DNA of 64,000 nucleotides from Rhynchonema sp. JSB1_4 (taxonomy: Eukaryota; Nematoda; Chromadorea; Monhysterida; Xyalidae): assembly GCA_030248065.1 (NCBI GenBank), contig JASAMV010001389.1, positions 37,561 through 101,560 of the forward strand, written 5' to 3'. Positions 1-11,700 of the stretch are shown in pieces. A program made the translations under genes and the position numbers. The notes under the pieces are model-generated. The model did no database searches. It saw nothing but the letters and a program-made list of their open reading frames with translations, and was not told the DNA's origin. The stretch's first letter is position 1. Each line of letters opens with the position of its first letter.

Positions 1-183
1 CTTACCTATCTAATCATATTTGGCACTTAACAACCTAAACTTCGCAACGAATTGTTTTTACTCAGTTTCAAAAAGGAGCCATTTATTGCCACGTGGCAAT
101 TTACATTCTTCCGAACGCTGGACTCATCAAATTCGATCAACCATCAGTTCATATTAACCAACAACCCCCCCCCCCAAACCAAC

Positions 184-1820
184 CGCAATCGGTACTCCTC
201 CTACAGCCAATGCACATTTCACAGCGTTTCTCGACTTTCGCCGGTCGACCCGGACCGGCCTTTCTCTTCGGTGTTGTTGGTTTCGCATCTGCCCCATCGC
301 TGGGCAACGGCCGTTTTGTGCCGATTGGCCGTGGTGATGTCGTTATTGGTGCTGTGGACGGGTTGGCTTGCTGTTGTTGACGACATTGCGAACATGTGAA
401 TAGGGCCTGAAACATTGGAACCTGATTATTATGTATACTAGACGGGACCCGTGCCTACGGCCCGGCTACAGCGCCGCGCCCGTGCCGTGCCACCCCCCCC
501 CCCCCCGAAAACCCGTTAGCATACCCAAAGCTACCCGTCCGCACCTCCGAGGGAGGGGGCCACATACATACACACATACGTCTTCCTGTTTTAGTAGTAT
601 AGATATCGGTGCGCAAGATTACGGTGGTAATCCCAGGATGATAGGTTGTCCACAGTCAAATGATTTGATAATTAGGCGAGCCTTTGGAAGAAGCTCGCGA
701 AAATTAGGGTAGTTGTGCTTGCTTGACGCAGGCACAATGTGCTGCCTGATGTTTCACAAGCGGGTACAGCCAACTTCTGAAATTCAGACCCGCAGCTTGT
801 AGGGTTAGAGGTCGGGGGGTGCCCGACACCCGACATCTGAAAATACCCGACACCCGACACCCGACATTTGAGAAAAAAAGCCGACACCCGACAGTTCCAA
901 AAAAAACCCGACGCCCGACATCTAGTTTTTTGGAAAAAAACCGACACCCGACACCTGTTTTTGGAACAAAAACAGGCAACTTTTTGCTCCTTCGCACTAT
1001 TAGTGCAATTTTTTGGATCAAGTGACTGAATTCAAGTATTTTCACACAAAATAAACACCAAAATGACACATTCTGCGTCTTCGGAAACATTTGGTTCGAA
1101 GAAAATTTTCTCTCAAAATTTTTTTCTCGGCAAAACTGATGTTTTGAACCGTAAGTGTCGGGTGTCGGCTGTCGGGTCCCAAAAAACCCGACACCTGGAG
1201 GCACCCGACACCCGACACCTACACTTTTTTGGCACCCGACACCCGGCACCCGACATCTCTCTAACCCTAGTAGCTTGCACGTCCCTGAAGATTGCACGCC
1301 GCGTCCCGATAATGACATTATAAAGAGGATATTCTCTCTTGAAATTTCGCATTCCCTTTGAAAGCAAGGCACAGCCAGTCTGGACTGCTATTTTCTCAAA
1401 GTTCAACAGGAGCATACTGCGGCCAAAACTTGTTTAGGGCGAACGTAGGTTAAATCCGGAAATAATTAGCATGCAAAAATACAAAACATTTACGGACTCG
1501 GGAAATATTTCCGGAAAACGCAAAAATTTACATGCAAGAATATTGCGTTTTCCGGAAATATTTCCGGATTCCGGATTTAACCTAAGGCCGCCCTTAGGCG
1601 CATATGAAAAACTTGTTTAGGCGCATATAAAAATTTTCGGCGCACTTCATCCAAGATGGTTGGTCGTACAAGCAAGCGACGCTGCACCCACCGACAGTCC
1701 AGCCTGTTCGCTCACACCCACGCATTCGCCGTGGTACCATCGTTTGCACTGGGCACAATCGATCATAAAGCGTTCAATGTCGGTCGAACCGCAGATACAG
1801 TAACCCATTGAATCGGGCAT
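184..1820 (-). CDS. cfp-1: CFP1/CXXC1-like protein, 5' part (PHD finger and start of CXXC finger)
   Basis: CFP1 is the chromatin-reading subunit of the SET1/COMPASS histone H3K4 methyltransferase. Two exons are visible: 1692-1820 (43 codons from ATG at 1820) and 184-406 (phase 0 in, phase 1 out). Across the splice they encode a PHD finger with the full Cys4-His-Cys3 set: YCIC, CAQC, HGEC, then CSQC in exon 2. A Gln-rich stretch follows, then a basic AT-hook-like segment (GPGRPAK), then RCEMCIGCRRSTDCG, the CxxCxxCx5C start of a CXXC zinc finger. PHD, Q-rich linker and CXXC in this order is the CFP1 arrangement. The second half of the CXXC domain must be in an exon left of the window; none is visible in bases 1-183. 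The donor at 183 is GTTGGT. The domain order supports CFP1 over DNMT1, KDM2 or MLL, whose CXXC is not preceded by a single N-terminal PHD. Confidence 0.85.
800..1269. mobile_element. hAT-like MITE with CCCGACAC iterons, in cfp-1 intron
   Basis: Inverted ends TAGGGTTAGAG / CTCTAACCCTA enclose many copies of CCCGACACCCGACA, mostly in one orientation, on both sides of an AT-rich core. Flanks GCAGCTTG and GTAGCTTG (7 of 8 identical) look like an 8-bp target duplication. Fragments of the same repeat lie near 20265-20335 and 41035-41100. Confidence 0.7.
1446..1584. mobile_element. Short palindromic MITE (TIR TAGGTTAAATCCGGAA)
   Basis: A 139-bp near-palindrome starts TAGGTTAAATCCGGAA and ends with its complement. 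The middle also carries repeated TTTCCGGAAA. It lies in the cfp-1 intron. Confidence 0.6.
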
Positions 1821-2572
1821 GGCTGCCGGTTACGGTAGTTTGAATTTATGCCTATTTCTGCAAATGGAAAGTGCCAGGTTCAGAACACTGGTCACTTTTG
1901 CGGAATAGGTTTGAAGGGATTTGCTACCCTAAAACGCTAACCGCAGGACAGCCGCAAAACTGGTTCAATTCGTTGTTTTGTACAGGTCTGTAACTCGGTG
2001 AAACATCACCCAAACTTTGCCACTTTAGCCTAGCCACCGCAAAATAATCAGGTGCCTGGATCCAACGCTGGTCCAAAAGTTACAGTAGCACATAATCGAA
2101 ACAAAAAAACCACTTCCACGTCACAGTCGGGCTGATGCAATGCCCTCAAAAAATTTCAACAGCCGGCAAAAATGTGTCACATCAGTTCAGCCCGGAGGAT
2201 ACACAGTGAAAGCACTCAAATAGGTTAGTGGGTACCGGAATCAAAATAGCGCGTGACGAAGCAAAATGTTATCCAATAATAATAGCAACTGCAAGGATAG
2301 CGCGCAGTGTCACGTCAGTAGCACGCGAGTGTATAAACTCGTTTCCAGACGAGATAAACATTCGAAGAAGGTTCACGGTTCAAAATTTTTATTTGCCTAA
2401 AAGAACTCAAAATCCAACAACTCCACAATGTGTAGCAATTATAAACTCAACAATCAAGTCAACAAGACAGACAGTGTTGCATTTGAAATACTCACTGTTC
2501 AAACCTTTTCAACACTTCCACAAAAAACAGGATCTTTTCCAAAACAACAATCAATTTTCTCTTTAATTCGAT
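1821..2572. other. Intergenic gap between cfp-1 start and rps-13 stop
   Basis: No gene or RNA is recognisable here. It should hold the cfp-1 promoter and the rps-13 3' UTR. Confidence 0.5.
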
Positions 2573-4712
2573 TTACGCCACCAGAGTGGACGCGGTGGCC
2601 GAGTCGCTGAAAAAAGGATCACAATTATAACAATTATGAAAAATTCTCAAAAATTAACAACAAAGACAAAAAGAAAAGTCATGTGGAAATTTTCCAACAA
2701 AACCCACTATTTCCAGGTGGGCGGCAGCTGCCGTTTGGTCTTGTAGTAGCGCGCCAGACGGTGGATGCGGCTCTCGACCAAAATCAGACGGTATTTCGAG
2801 TCCTTGTCCTAAAGTGCATATTTTTGTTCATTCATTCATAATTTAGGGATTGGGTCTTGCGGTCTTGGGCGAATTTGTGCTTACAATTTTGGTGCACTGC
2901 CATGAAATCAGAACCGAGCAAAAAAAACGCGTCTGCTATGCCCTTGCATGATATTTCGTACTATTTCCAAGTGGCAACTTTTGGGGAAAAAACGGTTTTT
3001 TTCCAAAAATTTCTGAGATATTTTCCAAGGTTGTGAGAGGATGTTGTCAAAACCAATGTAAATCGGTACTAAATAGTTCAAAATGAGCACTTTTTAATCT
3101 CCAAGTGCATTTTTATCCTCTTTCAGGCCATTTCCCGACGAAATTTTCTCCAAAATGGGCGTTTTTGGACCATGGGTATCCTTAAGTACCGGAAAAATAT
3201 TTGGAAAAAAACGGTTTTTTTTCGAAAAAGACGTTTTTCAAAAAAAACGGTTTTTTGCAAAAATATATTTTGCGGAAAATGCGCAAGTATATTTTGCACC
3301 CCATTCGTTTTCTAGCTTGTCGGTGTTAATTGAAAAAATGGAAATTTTTGGACCAACGGCAAAAATCTCGAAATCTTCAATGTTCTAGAAGTTGACCTTG
3401 CCTTTTTAACTCTAGGGTGGAATATGTTCCGTTCTTTATGTGATTGTTTTCACGCATGATATTGAGAAATGTTTTACATTAATCACATAGAGATTGTGGA
3501 ATATCGGCTCAGTGATGCGCGGAATGATTCAAGGAAAAACCAACCACAACACTTGCTGGCATACCAGTAAAAACGATTTTTAGCTTTCTACATCCTGAAT
3601 TTCCCATTTTGATTTGTTTGTATTCCGGTTCGATTTTCGCGTACCAGACCTCAAACTACCACCAACAAAAATCTATAAGAAAACCTTGCGATTTCGCTCC
3701 AAATGTTTGCGAATGTTGACGGCCTTCTTGATGAGATGGTACAGATCCTCCGGGATCTCGGCCGCCAGACCTTTGGCCTTGAGAATGCGCAGGATCTTGT
3801 TGCCGGTCACCCAACGCACCTGCGCCACTCCGTGACTGTCGCGAAGGATGACGCCTGCGCATTGCAACCGGCACAAGGTTAGGTGGGAAGACAACATAAC
3901 GGGAAGGGCAAGAGACACTGCATCGTGATGGCTATCCCTTTCCGGGAGCCAAGAAGCACACGCCTATTTTTCTCACAGTTCCATGGGTGCACTCAATACT
4001 AAAAATTTTCCACCGCCAAACGTGAAAACTCAGGCTGTCGCAATTTGCGCATCGTTCAAAGCGGCATGCAAATTGCATTAAGGGCAAAATTTGCGTCTTC
4101 ATCACAATGGTTTGTTTCCCCTATATGTACACATTTATTTGTGTATAAATGCTCTATCACCTATTTGTGAAATGTGAATGCGAAAATGTCACTGTGGAGA
4201 TGTTGAAGCCTATTTTTACTGGGGACCAAATTATCGGTTGCTGTGCCTTTGAAGAGAGTTCCACACTGGGACAAGGGCCAGAAGAATGCAGTATGAATGT
4301 CAAAAATCCACTCACCAATCTGAGATGGTCGGAGGCCCTTCTTGGCCAGCTTGTAAATCTGCTCCTTCACATCTTCCGGCGTCATTTTCAGCCACTGAAT
4401 GACGAAAATATCTCACATTTTCATACTTTATGATCCAAATCCGAAAAATTTAATGTCAGAAAAATAGAAATTTGACAACTCACCGTGGACACGGACCGGC
4501 GGTAGGGCAGCGCGCTTTGCGAAATGCCCTTGCTGAAAAGCGCCAGCATTTTGAAGACGAGAAATATGTAGGTAAACGCCCGCAACAATAACCAAGCGTC
4601 AGCCACTAACCTTGCCTCCACAGGGGCTAAGCAAAGCAAACCCGGGACCGGCCCAAACCGAGACAGACCGGTCCGGAACTTTCACTCACCCGGGATTGTG
4701 CATACGACCCAT
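2573..4712 (-). CDS. rps-13: 40S ribosomal protein S13 (uS15)
   Basis: uS15 is a core protein of the small ribosomal subunit. Six exons read on the minus strand: 4690-4712, 4484-4532, 4316-4394, 3685-3854, 2708-2808, 2573-2606. Phases close exactly to 151 codons plus stop, the standard length of eukaryotic RPS13. The protein begins [20 protein letters not shown], contains [20 protein letters not shown] in the middle and ends ATASTLVA. All are family hallmarks. The start is fixed by the conserved MGRMH N terminus, in a first coding exon of only 23 nt. The final coding exon is 34 nt. Donors are GTGAGT three times, then GTTTTC and GTGGGT. The intron between exons 4 and 5 holds a repeat related to the elements in erfa-3. 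Confidence 0.97.
2940..3300. repeat. Diverged GGAAAAAACGG/CCGTTTTTTCC element fragment in rps-13 intron
   Basis: Repeated GGAAAAAAACGG and its complement, plus an end reading GCGCAAGTATA near 3290, match the family found intact at 22600-23056 and 26615-27068. Boundaries on the left are unclear. Confidence 0.5.
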
Positions 4713-5784
4713 CTTGACGTTTAGGCTTGTTTGGTTGATGTCACACACGAAGCACTAACTGACGATCTGGAAACACGATTCAAAGGAATTTTTTTTAATA
4801 TTATTGTTGACCTGAAGCACAATAACGAAGATATCACTTCAACTTGTGAAGTGAGCGTTTATATGAAACGCAACAAGCATTTTGGCTCACCGGAGGAGCC
4901 AAAATTTGAACAACAGTGTGATAGAACTTTTATACACACCGAAAGATTTCACAAGGAATTGGCGTAAATATAATATTAAGAAATATTATGCAGCTATATT
5001 AATCCAGAAGCACCAAAAGAATCTGAAAATAGAAAGTATAAAAAACCAGAAGGCACAATGCATCAGAAGTTCGAAAACAATACGGCACAAAGCAGCGGTA
5101 ACACAGAGCTCGGAAAATAGTCATTTACAATTGAGAAAATAAATATTTTGTCATTCTGATTTCATCACACAGAGAAGCACACACACCTTTCAATTCAAAC
5201 ACGGGTTCGAAAAAATTAGCCACAACCGAAGTTTTCAATAAATGTCATTAATATTTTGGGGGACCAAGGTCTTGAGAAATAAACCAGCACAAATATGAAT
5301 AAGTCACATGTATAGCTTGGTTTAGCACAACCAGATAATGAAATTTTTAAGCATCATAAGTTTTTGTTTGAGACAACGCTGTTTTTTCTGAGAATCCAAG
5401 AAGGGAAAATAAAACCAAATAAATAGCAACACTAACAAGCCAGCTGAAAAGAATTGCACATAAAAAATGGTAAGAAAGCAGCTCTAAGCAAATAAAAATA
5501 AACTGAGCGTAACATTGGTCAAGTAAATAGGCACAATCTCAAACATGATTTGTTCATGAACGTAGTAACTTCGCAAGCAAAGACTAACACAGGCCACGCC
5601 ATGAATGGTGAACTTCAGGATTCTATTCACCAACGAATACTCACCACAGGTGTCTCTGATTAGGGCTGACTGTACGTATATAAACTGTCGTTCACCAGCC
5701 CACAAAACAAGGACACAATGTTCATTATCGAGGGTGTAGGTAGATTCTACTGCACCAAAATAAAACAGCCCACAAGCACGACAC
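4713..5784. other. Intergenic gap, rps-13 start to gpa-12 end
   Basis: AT-rich with no recognisable gene. It should hold the rps-13 promoter and the 3' UTR of the distal gpa-12 isoform. Confidence 0.5.
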
Positions 5785-8700
5785 TTATCTAAGCATCAAC
5801 TGATCCAAGTTCCTTTGCAGTATGATTTCCTTGACGTCATTAAATACATGTCGAATATTCTCCGTATCGATGGCGGTGGTGTAGTGGTAGAAGAACGCCG
5901 GGTCTCGATGCAGTCGGACAGCTTCGAACAGGCCGACCAGAAATTTCTGCACTTGCACAAAGTTCGACGGTTCGCCCTGATATTCAGGGAAATGGACGCG
6001 GATGTCCGAACGGGATACTTTCTCTGCAGAATGGTTGGAAAAGAGAATAATTGATTAAAAAATAGAGATAGCTGAAAAATGAATGTTTATTGCAATAGTC
6101 CCGAAACACAGACCAATAGCTAAGTTCGGCCGCCCCAATCCCACAAGAACAGGCAAGCCAATGATTGCTTCTAATTTTGCAGCAATTAGCACGAGCCAGG
6201 GCAACCATCAGTCGGGCCGGGATACCGCATGCGCGGGATGAAAGCGGAGCCTCTCAAATCTCTACCGTTGCTTTACGACGAGGTTATGATTGAGTTGACA
6301 TATTAATTTAAATCACGCAATGTTCGAAATGTTCCACGCCTAAGCGGGCGACCGGCTCAAATAAAAAATGGCAGACTCCGCGGTCCGCTTCCACCCACGA
6401 ATGCAGTGAGCGCGTCCTAACAAACGTTGATACTGAATACTGCTCTACTATATGAACATTGGAAGTCTAACTATGACCGATATAACGACACAAACAGCAT
6501 ACATAAACATAAGTTGACCACTAGGTTAGGTTGTAGGGCTCAGAGTTCTTGGTCTGTATGATTCTCTTGACATTATTAAACACATGTCGAATATTCTCCG
6601 TGTCAATCGCGGTGGTGTAGTGATAGAAAAATTCCGGATCTCTATTCAATCGTACCGCCTCAAACAATCCCACCAAGAATTCTTGCACTCGCACCAGGTC
6701 AGTTGGGTCACCCTGATATGCAGGGAAATGGACTCGGATATCCGATCGTGGGACTTTCTCTACAAACAATGACTACGATTTGATCAAACGAAAGAGAAAT
6801 AAAAAGAAAGACCAACTGGGGGAAAAGAAAAAAACGACAACCAACCATATAACAGATCGCTTTTGTTCATGAATAGAATCATCGACGTTGACGTGAATAT
6901 ACGATTATTGGCAATCGCCTCGAACACACTGCGCGCTTCGACTACACGATTCGTCTTGCGGTCCTCGGCCACAACCTGAGTTGGCAAGGAAAGTCAGATA
7001 CGGTGAAATTATTGTGTAAAAAAACATCGCACGTGCATCAGCAACAATGAAACGCGAGCCGGGCGGCTTGTTTGAAGCACTTGTAGCAAAATCGAAGCAC
7101 TTTTTGGCACTTTTAGAAATCATCTTAGGCCTTTTGTTCAGGCATACACTCGGGTATGGAAGGCTTCAGATTTTTTGGAGAAACCCCCTGGTATGGGAAA
7201 CCAAGATTTTCGGGAAGGGGGGGGGCGTGTACGGAAAATTTCCCGAAAGTTGGACTGTGTATGGAAAGTTTTAATTTCTCAACGATGCCCCTGAACGTTA
7301 GAAAAAACTAGAGTACCTGATCATATTCAGACGACGCGACGAGGAAAATAATACAGGTGATGTCGCTGAAACATTGAAACCATTTCTGTCGCTGCGAACG
7401 CTGGCCTCCGACGTCAATAAATCTGCAAAATAATTATATATTTTTTCTAAATTCGGAGCATTTTTGCCTCGTGTATAAGTTGGGTTCGTGTTGTGCCTGT
7501 GCGTGATGCTGTGCAACCGTTTTACACGCTGTTTTCTTTGCACATGAAAATTGCACCCAGAATTGAAACAATTTTTGACAGAAATGGACAAAATTGAGAT
7601 CTTGAAAACCTACCGGAATGGAACGGCATTGATCATCACTCTGAACTCAATGATTGTCCTCGTCGGTTTACGACAGAGCAGAATATCGCGATTGGTGGGT
7701 GTGTAGGTCAGACTCTTGATGCGGTCAATGTGCTCGAAGAAATATTTGCACGATTCGCTCTGCAACAAAAAAATATTTAAAAATTTTTTTTAAACTCGAC
7801 AGGAACAAGAAACATTTAAAAAAAACTATTATTGTAATTTTGTAGTATAGTCCAACAACAGCTAATGCAGAATCTATGTCCACTGCGTTGCCTGATCCGC
7901 CAAGCACATAATGCGTAATGCAACATTATAAACACACCCACGCAGCCAGCCAACACACACAAGCTGACTGCCTGTCTGTGCTTGTAATGTTGCATCACGC
8001 GTTATGTGCTTGGCGGATCAGGCAACGCAGTGGACACAAATTCTGCATTAGCTGTTGTTGGACTATAGTAACCAACGATTTGTAACAGATTGCGATGCTC
8101 GAACGTGCGAAGTATGGCCGAATCGCTCCATAATTCCTTGATTTTGGGCGCAATTTGAGCGAAAGCGTGCGCGTCGAGCTCCTTGCGAAGGTCGACACGG
8201 GTGGCGAGCCTGGATAATAAAGAAGAGTTGGAAAATAAGAGAGTTCTGGGGGAAAGATCTCGTTTCGGAAAGTAACAAATAAATCCCACACACGCGTACA
8301 ACGAGCAGGTTTACGTGCATGGTGCAGATATAAGTACATACAAGATAAAAGTAGCTTCCTTCCATGGCACATGCCAGTGGTGTCGTTGAGAGATCAAAAA
8401 AAGCCAGGATACCGCAACCCAAAATTTTCGGGCACCGGATGCCCCGAAAATCTCGGATATCAGGGTGGATGAAATAACAAATCTCGGATACCCAGTGGGG
8501 TTGGACAAAACGAAATCTTTTTAGAGGAAAATTGAACAAAGTCGCTGGTGAAAGGTGAAAAGAGGGTGAAAATCGCAGTTCGAAAGCTAAAATGGTCCGT
8601 TTTTAGGTGACACTGGATGAAAAAAGTGAAGATATCGGATACTAGGCCCCCCAACGACACCACTGTGGATATATGGCTATGACTAAAAGAGAAATATTTC

Positions 8701-11700
8701 CACAATGAAAAACCATTCGCGTGCGAAAACAGCCCGAATGCAGTTGCAGCAACTTACCAACAGTTTCTGAGCGCTGCACAAATTCTTGGATTAGGTTTAT
8801 CAAAAAAAAATTATATATTTGTTTCAGCTACTGTATGTAATTAATTTATAAACAGAACTTGCCTAAACACATCATCAGCCAGCGCCTGTCGGGCGGGATT
8901 CTCCCATGGAATTTGAAGTTTCGATCGTGCGTCGAGCAAGACGCGCATTGCGCTCACAATATTCTGCAAATAAATGAGGTTTTGTTTGCTTGTTTTTTGT
9001 TCTGATAAATAGAATTATCATTACTACTATTATTATTAATACAATTATTCTGGACTGGACACGCGGACCAACCGCAAACTTTCTCATATGAATGATCCAT
9101 GCGTAAACCGCATCTGCGAAACATTTTTCACATCACAACAAAGACAAGCTCGATCGAAATGAAGACGAGAATCAATGACGTTTGAGCATTCACTCACGCG
9201 AAAAACAGCCTAAATAACCAACCAACCATAAGACATCAGCAAACTGACCTGATAAATAACCAATCTGAATTCATTTGTTTCTTCGGACGGGAATTCGCCG
9301 GTTCCGTGGATGATCGCCATTTGTTTCATGAAAGTCGATTTGCCAGACTCGCCGCTGCCCAACAGAAGAATTGAATTCTGCAACTTTTTTTGGCGATAAG
9401 CAAATAATAGAATAGCAAATTTCTAAATTCGTTGCCTCATGCATTTTACAGACGCCGCAGGGAAACTCCCGTTCGCAGTCGAGGCAGGGAACAAGCCACG
9501 CAGCTGACTGACACACACAGCTTGTGTGTCTGAAACATTCGAAACGCACACGAGCCAGCTGCGTGGTTTGTGGACTGTGCGCTGGCAGATAAACGCGGAA
9601 TACGGAATTGGCTTAAGAACAGCAACTCCGTAACTGTGCAGCCAAAACACCTGGCGCTTCAGGAAAACGTCTCGAAGTCTGTTGACGTGCTTCGGGCTAT
9701 GATGGATTACTACGCCGGTTTTATTCTGCATTCCTAGTTCATCTGATCAGCTCACTCACAGGTCACAGCACTTGCAAAGCACAAGCTCACAATGTGAGTT
9801 TATATTTCCCAAAACTGCTAGTTTGGTATCTAACGTACCCAACTGGAGAGCCTGAATTCGGCATCAAGCAAAAAAATCAGTTTTTAGCAACATTTGATTA
9901 CCATATTGTCCGAAATAGAACCCCCAATTAATTGACCCCCCATTAATTGAACCCCACCAAAATGGCTCGAAATCAAAAATAGAACCCCCCATTAATTGAC
10001 CCCCATTAATAGAACCCCAGCCCCAACCTTCACCGTACCACCGGTTGGTGGTATGGTGGTAAGGCTGTGTTGTTGTGTCAAACATTGTTTAAGCTTGCGT
10101 ATGCAGCAGAATACGGCTTTTTAAGCATAATTGACGCTGTTAAAGACAGAAAATACCCTAAAAAACCCATTTAAGGGGACTAATAAAAAAGCAAATCCGG
10201 GGGGCCAAAAAAAAAAACCACCCCCCCCCAAAATACCCCCCCCCAAAATAAACCCCCCAAAAAACCCCCAGAGAAAAAATAAAACAAACAAAAAAAAAAA
10301 AAAAACCCCAAAAAAAACAAAAAAATAGAACCCCCGGGCAGTGTAGTTCCTGGTCCGGAGGGGGAACAGGCGGTACCCCCTTTTTTCGGAGGGGGAACAG
10401 CAGTGATGTAGTTGGTCCGAGCAAGAAAGCTAGCTAGCTGGAGGGGTCCGGCGCAAGAAAGCTAGCTAGCTAGCCGGGTACCCCGATTTTGGGGGGGGTA
10501 TTGGTCCAGAAGTCAAAAACAGGGGTATAAAAATTGGTCGAAATTATGCTAAAATAAGCCTTGAAATGCGTATTTTTGTGCACATGTGAGAAAATTTGAA
10601 CGAATTTGACCATTTTGGCCCATAAAATGGTCATTTTGGCACTAAAATCAACACTTTCTTTACTTGGTGACCGGAGCAAGAAAGCTAGCTAGCCAGTTTG
10701 GGGGGTATGGGTTTCGGAGCAAGAAAGCTACCTAGCAGTTGGGGGGATAATACCCCCCATACCCCCCAACCACATCACTGGGGAACAGACGTACCCACCT
10801 GGGGGGAAGGGCGGGGGGAGGACCCAAATTTGGAGAAAAGTCATTTTTTGAGGTCGAAAATTTGGCTCATTTTTTGCCCCTTTTAGGAAACAATTTCAAT
10901 AAAAAAGGTATTTTGGCGATTTTTGACGACAACGACATTGACCTAAAAATCACTCATTTTATGCCTAAAAATGCCTATCTTAGGCCAAAATTTGTCTATT
11001 TTAGGTAAAAATTGGGGGAGCAGACGTACCCGGAGGGCAGTGTAGTGGCAGGCAAATGGTTGCAAGGTACCCTTGGGGGGATGGATCCAGATGGTTGCAA
11101 GGTACCCCCCTACCCAGCCTCTGGAAGGTTGCAAGGTACCCCTGAGGAGGTCCGAAAAAAGGGTGTTTTTTGCATGTATTATACTGCAAATTTGGCCGAA
11201 AAATTGGTACTTTTTGCATTTTGGCCGAAAATTTGCCTAAAATACCTATTATATGGAGGTTTGCGCGCGGAGCGCGCGATTTTTTGGGGTTTTGAGGTCG
11301 AAAAACACCCATTTTTGCCTATAAAAACCATAAATTGATGGTTGCAAGGTACCCTCCGGGGTGGTTGCAAGGTACCTACCCTTCCCCCCATCCCCCCAAG
11401 GGGTGGTTGCAAGGTACCTACTCCTTAGGGGGGGGGAATCCCCCCATCCCCCCCAGCCACTACCGTATTCCCTAAAATAGAGCCCCCCAAAAAATACAGC
11501 CCCCTAAAAGGGGTCAGTGAAAAAATAGAGCCCCCCCCCCCCAAAAAAAGCCCCCCCAACTTGGAATTCCCCGCTTGGGGGTCGTAAAGTCAAGTTCTTG
11601 TATAAGACACCTTGTGTACAACGTTTGTGGTTGAGTATATGATGACGTAAAGCCTTTTATGGAAGATCTGCACCTAAAAACACTCAATAATAACCAGTAA

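Noticed and set aside
704..1372. 222-aa minus-strand open frame rich in CRVSGVG repeats
   Set aside because: It only reads through the CCCGACAC repeat array of a MITE. There is no domain, and repeat frames stay open by chance.
4027..4110. U14 (SNORD14) snoRNA in rps-13
   Set aside because: Only the C and D boxes fit. The conserved U14 rRNA-pairing regions are absent, so it is kept only as a weak finding.
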